Position numbers and translations under genes: made by a program | In this document: piece after piece, positions 1 to 4,892 of the stretch | Numbering within the stretch: position 1 is the first letter of the stretch | Layout of the letters: every line of letters starts with the position of its first letter | DNA from: Candidatus Omnitrophota bacterium | GTDB taxonomy: Bacteria > Omnitrophota > Gorgyraeia > Zapsychrales > Fredricksoniimonadaceae | DNA length: 6,698 nucleotides | Assembly (NCBI GenBank): GCA_023247575.1 | Contig: JAHFGE010000085.1 | Span: 1 to 6,698, forward strand | Direction of reading: 5' to 3' | Notes under the pieces: model-generated | What the model was told of the DNA's origin: nothing | The model's database searches: none | What the model saw: only the letters and a program-made list of their open reading frames with translations

Positions 1-840
1 ATTGCTCTGGTGCATCCCTCCTTAAAGATCTGTTATCTTTCCTCAGAACAATTTACCAATGAACTCATTAACGCCATCCGACATCGCTGCGCTGACAGTT
101 TTCGCCAGAAATACCGTACTATCGACGTGCTTCTCATCGATGACATTCATTTTATCGCCGGCAAAGAATCCACTCAGGAAGAATTCTTTCATACATTTAA
201 TGTGTTACATGATTTGCGTAAACAAATCATTCTCTGTTCCGACCGGCCGCCTAAGGAGATCACCCATTTGGAAGATCGTCTCGTATCGCGGTTTAATTGG
301 GGCCTGATTGCCGATATACAACCCCCTGATTATGAGACCCGGGTGGCCATTTTGCATAAAAAATTGGAATTAGAGTCCGTCAAAGTACCCGAAGATGTGG
401 TGACATTTATCGCTAGGGAAATAAAAACCAATATTCGAGAACTAGAGGGGGCTCTATTAAGAGTGGTGGCATCGTCCATGCTGGAAGAAAAACAAGTCAC
501 TTTAGCCATGGCTAAAACGGTTCTCAAAGACATGGTTAAAGAAACTGTCAAAACGATCAGTGTGGATATGGTGCAAAAACAGGTGGCTGAATTTTTCAAT
601 CTTTCTTTGCATGAATTAAAAAATAAAAGTCGCCATAAAAATATTATTATTCCAAGGCAGGTGGCTATGTACTTGGCCCGCAAGCTAACCAAACATTCGT
701 TGCCGGAAATCGGCGCCGCCTTTGGAGGCAAGGACCACACCACCATTTTACATGCCGTCAAAAAAGTGGAAGAAGTCCTTTTAAAAGACTACCAAATAAA
801 GAAAATAATAGAGACGCTATGTAATAGTCTTTTAGAGTAG
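1..840 (+). CDS. dnaA: Chromosomal replication initiator protein DnaA, 3' part (5' end outside window)
   Basis: DnaA is the AAA+ ATPase that binds DnaA boxes and melts the origin. The frame is open from base 1, so the GTG at 10 is an internal codon and not the start. 279 residues are visible, against roughly 450 in the usual protein; domain I, domain II and the Walker A part of domain III lie upstream of the window. In visible-residue numbering I see Walker B (LLIDDIHF, 44-51), a sensor 1 region (LCSDRPPKEI, about 79-88), box VII with the arginine-finger context (EDRLVSRFNWG, about 91-101), sensor 2 (NIRELEGAL, about 144-152) and the domain IV DNA-binding signature (AAFGGKDHTTILHA, about 239-252). 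All key motifs in the visible part look intact. Sensor 1 has Cys where many homologues have Thr (TSDR), a mild variation. The stop TAG (838-840) is the first three bases of a perfect inverted repeat. The family call is close to certain. Confidence 0.98.
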   Translation: MALVHPSLKICYLSSEQFTNELINAIRHRCADSFRQKYRTIDVLLIDDIHFIAGKESTQEEFFHTFNVLHDLRKQIILCSDRPPKEITHLEDRLVSRFNWGLIADIQPPDYETRVAILHKKLELESVKVPEDVVTFIAREIKTNIRELEGALLRVVASSMLEEKQVTLAMAKTVLKDMVKETVKTISVDMVQKQVAEFFNLSLHELKNKSRHKNIIIPRQVAMYLARKLTKHSLPEIGAAFGGKDHTTILHAVKKVEEVLLKDYQIKKIIETLCNSLLE

Positions 841-866
841 GGGGCGGGTTTTAAACCCGCCCCCTA
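838..866 (+). terminator. Perfect 14-bp inverted repeat at the dnaA stop; candidate terminator without a T tract
   Basis: The left arm TAGGGGGCGGGTTT (838-851) and right arm AAACCCGCCCCCTA (853-866) are exact reverse complements around a single T (852). As RNA this would fold into a very G/C-rich stem of at least nine pairs with a short A/U loop. It overlaps the dnaA stop codon and ends one base before the first DnaA box. No T run follows (CTGTGGATAAAA comes next), so it is not a canonical intrinsic terminator. A U-less terminator, a 3' mRNA-stabilising hairpin, or a structure that shields the origin from dnaA transcription are all possible. The repeat itself is certain; its function is inferred. 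Confidence 0.5.
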
Positions 867-867
867 C

Positions 868-876
868 TGTGGATAA
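868..876 (-). promoter_or_regulatory. DnaA box (exact TTATCCACA, minus strand)
   Basis: The plus strand reads TGTGGATAA, the exact reverse complement of the consensus DnaA box. It starts one base after the hairpin at the dnaA stop and faces the box at 898-906, 30 bases away start to start. Confidence 0.8.
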
Positions 877-897
877 AATTGAACGGTTATCCCAAGG

Positions 898-906
898 TTA
901 TCCACA
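898..906 (+). promoter_or_regulatory. DnaA box (exact TTATCCACA, plus strand)
   Basis: An exact match to the high-affinity DnaA box. A weaker box (TTATCCCAA, 887-895) lies just upstream and another (909-917, minus strand, one mismatch to TTATNCACA) just downstream, so this is the densest part of the cluster. Confidence 0.85.
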
Positions 907-959
907 ACTGTGAATATTGTAACCTATTGTAATTTCTAAACTTTTACACTTTATTCAAA

Positions 960-968
960 TTATCCACA
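960..968 (+). promoter_or_regulatory. DnaA box (exact TTATCCACA, plus strand) next to the AT-rich tract
   Basis: An exact consensus box, 62 bases downstream of the plus-strand box at 898 (start to start) and in the same orientation. It directly borders the A/T-rich tract leading to dnaN, which makes it the likeliest box to guide DnaA onto the unwinding region. Confidence 0.82.
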
Positions 969-975
969 AGGATTA

Positions 976-990
976 CTAATACAACTACTA
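976..990 (+). promoter_or_regulatory. Possible DnaA-trio tract (CTA ATA CAA CTA CTA)
   Basis: Seven bases after the last perfect DnaA box, the plus strand reads CTA-ATA-CAA-CTA-CTA, which is GAT-TAT-GTT-GAT-GAT on the other strand read 3'-5'. Three of five triplets fit the 3'-(G/A)A(T/A) DnaA-trio pattern described in Bacillus subtilis. Position beside a box and before the AT-rich tract fits the model, but short AT-rich DNA can match by chance and the strand orientation rule was applied from memory. Confidence 0.35.
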
Positions 991-1023
991 AATGAAAAAT
1001 TCTAACACTTAACAAAATTAGCC

Positions 1024-1027
1024 AGGA
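1024..1027 (+). promoter_or_regulatory. Shine-Dalgarno AGGA that decides the dnaN start
   Basis: AGGA ends one base before the possible GTG start at 1029, which is too close for use, but seven bases before the ATG at 1035, a normal spacing. This favours ATG 1035 as the dnaN start. Confidence 0.65.
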
Positions 1028-1034
1028 TGTGAAT

Positions 1035-2123
1035 ATGAAAATCAAGGTGAATAAAGAGGAATTGTTAGCGGTTATAGGTATCGTGGGCAATATTGTTTCT
1101 ACCAGAGCGACCTTACCTATATTATCTAACATGATGTTGGAAGCCAAAGATGATGTTTTAAAACTCAATACTACGGATTTGGATATAGGGATATCTTGTG
1201 AACTACCTGTGCATATTTTTGAACAAGGGGCCATCACAGTGCCTGCTAAAAAGTTTTCAGACATTGTCCGTGAATTACCGCCAGGAGAAGTGGTGGTCTA
1301 TGTACGTAAGAATAATCAAGTAGAAATTGAAGGCGCCAGTTGCCGTTTTAAACTCAATGGTTTACCTAAGGAAGAATTTCCGAAATTTCCAGAATTTAAA
1401 GATAAAGACGCAGTCTTGATGAAACAAAAAGATTTAAAGGACATGATCCGGCTGACTAATTTTGCGGTGTCTTTTGAAGAATCACGCTATGTCCTGAATG
1501 GAATTTTATTGGAAGTTTTCAACGATATGGTTCGGATGGTGGCCACCGACGGTCGACGACTGGCAAAAATCGAGAAAAAACTTCTTCAACCAGTTTCTAA
1601 GGAAATGAGTATTATTATTCCTATCAAAGCTATTCATGAAATCAACCGCAACCTTAAAGAGACGGGGGAGTGCTCCATTATTTATGGAACCAATCAAGTT
1701 TTGTTTAATATTGATGGCCATTTAATTGCCACACGCATTATTGAAGGTGAATTTCCTAATTATCAACAAGTGATCCCAAAAGAAATTTCCACCAAAGCCA
1801 AAGGGAAGACTCAAGATATTTTAGCGGCTATACGGCGAGCCAACCTTTTATCAACACCAGATTTTCAGGCTATTAAATTCGAATTGTTTAAGGACAAAAT
1901 GGTGATATCCAAATCCACACCGGATATAGGTGAATCCAGGGAAGAGGTAGCGATTGAATATGGCCATGAGGAGCTCATGGCGGGTTTTAACCCACAGTTT
2001 TTTATTGACGTGCTTAAAAATTTAAGCGATGAAACTATCGAATTGGAATTTTTAGGGCCGGATAAGCCCTGCGTGTTGCGCTTACGTGATTATCTTTACT
2101 TAGCCCTGCCGATGAGATTGTAA
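1035..2123 (+). CDS. dnaN: DNA polymerase III beta subunit (sliding clamp) DnaN
   Basis: DnaN forms a ring-shaped dimer around DNA that tethers DNA polymerase III and serves as a docking site for many replication and repair proteins. From ATG 1035 the protein has 362 residues, the usual size for three clamp domains of about 120 residues. The N-terminus (MKIKVNKEELL, then RATLPILSNMML) matches the family start. Typical later segments are ATDGRRLA (170-177), EGEFPNYQQVIP (237-248) and FNPQFFIDVL (318-327). The C-terminus YLALPMRL is the conserved end that lines the peptide-binding pocket. An in-frame GTG at 1029 would add two residues, but the AGGA at 1024-1027 is one base from it and seven bases from ATG 1035, so 1035 is preferred. 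The stop TAA overlaps the next gene by one base. No frameshift or missing block is visible. Confidence 0.97.
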   Translation: MKIKVNKEELLAVIGIVGNIVSTRATLPILSNMMLEAKDDVLKLNTTDLDIGISCELPVHIFEQGAITVPAKKFSDIVRELPPGEVVVYVRKNNQVEIEGASCRFKLNGLPKEEFPKFPEFKDKDAVLMKQKDLKDMIRLTNFAVSFEESRYVLNGILLEVFNDMVRMVATDGRRLAKIEKKLLQPVSKEMSIIIPIKAIHEINRNLKETGECSIIYGTNQVLFNIDGHLIATRIIEGEFPNYQQVIPKEISTKAKGKTQDILAAIRRANLLSTPDFQAIKFELFKDKMVISKSTPDIGESREEVAIEYGHEELMAGFNPQFFIDVLKNLSDETIELEFLGPDKPCVLRLRDYLYLALPMRL

Positions 2124-2398
2124 TGATGAAGACCGTTAAAGATATTATCCCTTCCGTCATTGGCGATTTGGCCCAGAAAAGACCGCAACAGATGGATGTG
2201 GCTCAAGTGTGGCAGAGAGTGTGTGGCTGTGCCCAGGGCAGCCACGTGTCAGAGGTCAAGCAGGGAGTTTTAACGGTGGTGGTGGATTCCTCCGCGCGTA
2301 AAATGCAGCTATTCCGCAAGCGCCAGGAGCTATTGGAAGAAATTCAGCATAAAATACCGACGATAAAAAATATCTATTTTAGAGTAGGAAGCGTATGA
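2123..2398 (+). CDS. dciA: DUF721 protein, DciA-like replicative helicase operator
   Basis: This 91-residue protein has the layout of the DUF721 family: an N-terminal helical part with a conserved Trp (VAQVWQRVCG, about 26-35), then a beta segment GVLTVVVDSSARKMQL (about 48-63), a helix RKRQELLEEIQHK, and the closing strand IKNIYFRVG. DciA, a DUF721 protein, is known to interact with the DnaB helicase and to act at initiation in bacteria that lack DnaC/DnaI loaders; whether this homologue does so is inferred from family and location. The start overlaps the dnaN stop in TAATG, with a second ATG right after it (2126), and no strong Shine-Dalgarno is visible, so translation is probably coupled to dnaN. 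The stop overlaps the gyrB start in ATGA. The protein is short, essentially only the core domain. A 7-bp hairpin (GTGGCTG/CAGCCAC, 2223-2245) lies inside the gene. Confidence 0.8.
   Translation: MMKTVKDIIPSVIGDLAQKRPQQMDVAQVWQRVCGCAQGSHVSEVKQGVLTVVVDSSARKMQLFRKRQELLEEIQHKIPTIKNIYFRVGSV
2386..2391 (+). promoter_or_regulatory. Shine-Dalgarno AGGAAG for gyrB inside the end of the DUF721 gene
   Basis: AGGAAG lies in the last codons of the upstream gene, three bases before ATG 2395 (five if only AGGA is counted). This is tight but workable, and supports ATG 2395 together with the ATGA stop-start overlap. Confidence 0.55.
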
Positions 2399-4845
2399 AA
2401 GCCGAAGAAAAAGAAAAACCAGCAACGGAATCAACTAGCAAATATGATGCCAGCAACATTAAGGTCATGGAAGGCCTCGAGGCTGTGCGCATGCGCCCGG
2501 CGATGTATATCGGTGACACATTTACCCGGGGATTTCACCACTTGGTTTATGAAGCGGTGGATAACGCTATTGACGAGGCTTTGGCGGGATTTTGCGATAA
2601 CATTGAAGTCATTATTCATCAAAACGAATCGATTTCGGTTATCGACAATGGACGCGGTATTCCTGTCGATATGCATAAAACTGAGAAAAAGCCCGCCGTG
2701 GAAGTCGTTTTAACAACGTTGCACGCCGGGGGCAAATTTGACAAAGATACTTATAAAGTCTCTGGCGGTTTGCACGGCGTGGGTATTAGCTGTGTGGTGG
2801 CTCTGTCGGAATGGTTTGAAGTGGAAGTCAAAAGGGAGGGAAGCGTTTATCATATGCGCTTTGAGCGCGGTAAAACCGTTTCCAAATTGACGGCGATTGG
2901 CAAAGCCAAAAGCACGGGAACCAAGGTGACTTTCAAGCCGGATCGGCAGATTTTTAAAGAAACCCGCAACTTTTCTTATGATATTCTCGCTAAACGTCTT
3001 CGGGAACTGGCCTTTCTTAACAAGGGCCTTTCCATTAAACTTTTGGATGAAAGAGAGGGCAACCCTAAGGAATCGCTGTTTTTATTTAAAGGGGGGATTG
3101 TTTCTTTTGTCGAGTATTTGTCTCACAACAAAACACCTTTGCACAACAAGGTTTGTTATTTTGAAAAAGAAAAAGATGGCGTCTCCGTGGAGGTGGCTTT
3201 GCAGTACAACGACAGCTACAATGAAACCGTGTTTTCCTATGCCAATAGCATTAATACGATCGAAGGGGGAACGCATTTATCAGGCTTTCGTTCCGCCTTG
3301 ACCCGCGCCGTTAACAATTATGCCAAAGCCAAAAACCTTTTGAAAGAAAAAGACGGCGTCGGTATCTCCGGCGATGATACCCGGGAAGGTTTAACCGCTG
3401 TCATTTCCGTGAAGCTGCCTTTGCCGCAATTTGAAGGGCAGACCAAAACCAAGCTAGGTAATTCTGAAATTGACGGGATAGTGGCCTCCATGACACTCGA
3501 GGCCTTGACCTCCTTTTTCGAAGAGAATCCATCGGTCGCCAATAAAATTGTTGATAAAGTTATCGTGGCAGCCCGTGCTCGAGAAGCAGCGCGCAAAGCC
3601 CGTGAATTAACCCGTCGTAAAGGGGCGCTGGATGGAGGGGGGCTGCCTGGCAAATTAGCCGATTGTTCCGAAAGAGATCCCAGCCTGTGCGAACTTTATT
3701 TAGTAGAAGGAGACTCCGCCGGTGGCAGCGCCAAGCAGGGTCGTAACCGTGCTTTTCAGGCTATTTTGCCATTGAAAGGAAAAATTCTTAATGTGGAAAA
3801 ATCTCGGCTAGACAAAATTCTTTCTAACGAAGAGATCCGTACCATTATTACCGCCTTAGGCACTAGCGTCGGGGAAGATTTTAACACAGAGAAATTACGC
3901 TATCACAAAGTCATTCTCATGTGCGATGCGGATGTTGACGGGTCGCATATCCGTACTCTGATCTTAACGCTGTTATATCGTCAAATGCCGCAGTTGATTG
4001 AAGGCGGCTATGTCTATATTGCTCAACCTCCTTTATATAAGGTCTCCCGGGGGAAAAGAGAAGAGTACATTCAAACCGAGAAGGAAATGAACGAATTGAT
4101 TCTGGATTTGGGGACCGAAGGAATTGAGGTGACCAAGGTGGAAGGCAAAAAAGTTTATGCGCCCGCCCAACTCAAGGATATTTTAGAAACCCTGGTGGAG
4201 CTAGAAGGCATTGTGGAGCGCTTTAAGCGTAAGGGCTTGGAGTTTGCCCCTTATGTCGAACATTATGATGCCAAGAAGAAAAGGATGCCTCGCTACATTG
4301 TCAAAGTCGATGGTAAAGAAGAGTATGTCTTCGACGATAAAGAACTGGCAGAGCTGACTAAAAACGATACCGAGACCCAGTACATTGAAGTTTTTGAGTC
4401 GGAGGATTTAGAGGCCATCAGTGAAAAATTAGACAAACAGGACTTGTTTTTGCAAGACTATGAGAGAGAGGCTATAGAGCAGGTTCTTTTAGCTAAAGAT
4501 AAAAAGGAAAAGGCCAAACCGAAGGCTGAAATGAAACCTTTGCTGGTCGTGCAGGATGAAAAAACCAAGACCGAACTTATGGGGATCGTGGACCTTTTAA
4601 ATTATGTGCGCGAATCCGCCAAGAAGGGCATGCATATCCAGCGTTACAAGGGCTTAGGGGAAATGAATCCTCAACAGCTTTGGGAAACCACCATGGACCC
4701 TCAACGCCGCACCATCTTGAAGGTGGTCTTGGAAGATGCGGTGGAAGTGGATAAAACCTTTGCCATGCTCATGGGCGATGAAGTCGAGCCTCGTCGGGAA
4801 TTCATTGAAACCTATGCGCATGAAGTGAAGAATTTGGATATATAG
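2395..4845 (+). CDS. gyrB: DNA gyrase subunit B (ATPase and TOPRIM subunit), long-insertion type
   Basis: GyrB hydrolyses ATP to drive negative supercoiling by the A2B2 gyrase. The 816 residues follow the E. coli-type layout. The GHKL ATPase domain shows EAVDNAIDEA (53-62, Glu53 and Asn57 as ATPase residues), DNGRGIP (84-90) and GGLHGVG (124-130). The transducer domain carries QTKTKL (349-354) with Lys351 as the likely ATP-contacting lysine. The TOPRIM domain has LVEGDSAGG (436-444, Glu438) and DADVDGSH (511-518, Asp511 and Asp513) for metal binding. The C-terminal part has QRYKGLGEMN (749-758) and ends DEVEPRREFIE. Residues from about 555 to 742 form the large insertion found in many Gram-negative GyrBs, ending in a Lys-rich stretch (about 700-713). 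GyrB rather than ParE is supported by the neighbouring gyrA with its GyrA box. The start ATG overlaps the upstream stop by 4 bases. By alignment to E. coli, D426, K447 and R136 are retained as Asp440, Lys461 and Arg147. Confidence 0.98.
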   Translation: MKAEEKEKPATESTSKYDASNIKVMEGLEAVRMRPAMYIGDTFTRGFHHLVYEAVDNAIDEALAGFCDNIEVIIHQNESISVIDNGRGIPVDMHKTEKKPAVEVVLTTLHAGGKFDKDTYKVSGGLHGVGISCVVALSEWFEVEVKREGSVYHMRFERGKTVSKLTAIGKAKSTGTKVTFKPDRQIFKETRNFSYDILAKRLRELAFLNKGLSIKLLDEREGNPKESLFLFKGGIVSFVEYLSHNKTPLHNKVCYFEKEKDGVSVEVALQYNDSYNETVFSYANSINTIEGGTHLSGFRSALTRAVNNYAKAKNLLKEKDGVGISGDDTREGLTAVISVKLPLPQFEGQTKTKLGNSEIDGIVASMTLEALTSFFEENPSVANKIVDKVIVAARAREAARKARELTRRKGALDGGGLPGKLADCSERDPSLCELYLVEGDSAGGSAKQGRNRAFQAILPLKGKILNVEKSRLDKILSNEEIRTIITALGTSVGEDFNTEKLRYHKVILMCDADVDGSHIRTLILTLLYRQMPQLIEGGYVYIAQPPLYKVSRGKREEYIQTEKEMNELILDLGTEGIEVTKVEGKKVYAPAQLKDILETLVELEGIVERFKRKGLEFAPYVEHYDAKKKRMPRYIVKVDGKEEYVFDDKELAELTKNDTETQYIEVFESEDLEAISEKLDKQDLFLQDYEREAIEQVLLAKDKKEKAKPKAEMKPLLVVQDEKTKTELMGIVDLLNYVRESAKKGMHIQRYKGLGEMNPQQLWETTMDPQRRTILKVVLEDAVEVDKTFAMLMGDEVEPRREFIETYAHEVKNLDI

Positions 4846-4846
4846 C

Positions 4847-4874
4847 GTACGGGCTTGATTAATCAAGCCCGTAC
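4847..4874. repeat. Perfect 28-bp palindrome between gyrB and gyrA
   Basis: GTACGGGCTTGATT (4847-4860) is followed at once by its exact reverse complement AATCAAGCCCGTAC (4861-4874). It starts one base after the gyrB stop and ends one base before the gyrA ribosome-binding region. No T run follows, so a standard terminator is unlikely and would in any case cut gyrA off from gyrB. It could be an mRNA processing or stabilising hairpin, an attenuator, or a binding site for a dimeric regulator. The palindrome is certain; its role is unknown. Confidence 0.9.
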
Positions 4875-4875
4875 A

Positions 4876-4882
4876 AGAAAGG
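4876..4882 (+). promoter_or_regulatory. Likely ribosome-binding site of gyrA (AGAAAGG)
   Basis: A purine-rich stretch ten bases before ATG 4893. The match to AGGAGG is modest. It sits just beyond the palindrome, so folding of the hairpin would leave it accessible or slightly restrict it, depending on ribosome footprint. Confidence 0.5.
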
Positions 4883-4892
4883 TTTAATAAAC

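Larger units (their letters stand above)
867..1023. other. Candidate replication origin (oriC) between dnaA and dnaN
   Basis: This gene-free stretch carries three exact TTATCCACA DnaA boxes: 868-876 on the minus strand, and 898-906 and 960-968 on the plus strand. Weaker boxes appear at 909-917 (minus; ATATTCACA, one mismatch to TTATNCACA) and 887-895 (plus; TTATCCCAA, two mismatches). Bases 907-1020 contain only 26 G/C in 114 positions, about 77% AT, which suits a DNA-unwinding element. The stretch after the last box (970-1020) is especially A-rich and holds a possible DnaA-trio tract. Box clusters between dnaA and dnaN are a well-known oriC arrangement. The same boxes may also regulate dnaN or dnaA. 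No convincing promoter was found; TTGTAA (927-932) and TTTATT (950-955), 17 bases apart, are a weak possibility for dnaN. A strand-skew switch would be the decisive test. Confidence 0.75.

Noticed and set aside
330..761. Long minus-strand open frame inside dnaA
   Set aside because: It lies wholly opposite conserved DnaA sequence and its translation looks like reverse-complement shadow, rich in Ser/Leu/Thr without motifs.
927..955. Possible dnaN promoter, TTGTAA and TTTATT 17 bases apart
   Set aside because: Each hexamer matches only four of six consensus bases, and in 77% AT DNA such pairs arise easily; mentioned in the oriC entry only.
1029..1034. GTG start for dnaN two codons upstream of ATG 1035
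   Set aside because: The AGGA at 1024-1027 is only one base from this GTG but seven bases from ATG 1035, and the protein from 1035 begins MKIKV, the usual clamp N-terminus.
944..1264. Minus-strand open frame across the origin region and the start of dnaN
   Set aside because: It is antisense to clear dnaN coding sequence, crosses the DnaA-box cluster, and its translation shows no recognisable domain.
2223..2245. Hairpin GTGGCTG/CAGCCAC inside the DUF721 gene
   Set aside because: Only 7 bp with a 9-base loop and within coding sequence; such short repeats are expected by chance, so it is not listed as a regulatory site.
2978..3301. Plus-strand alternative frame inside gyrB
   Set aside because: Overlaps conserved GyrB coding in another frame, with no plausible ribosome-binding site or recognisable domain.
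3318..3653. Minus-strand open frame inside gyrB
   Set aside because: Antisense to the conserved GyrB transducer and TOPRIM start; composition (Ser/Ala/Arg-rich) is typical of a shadow frame.
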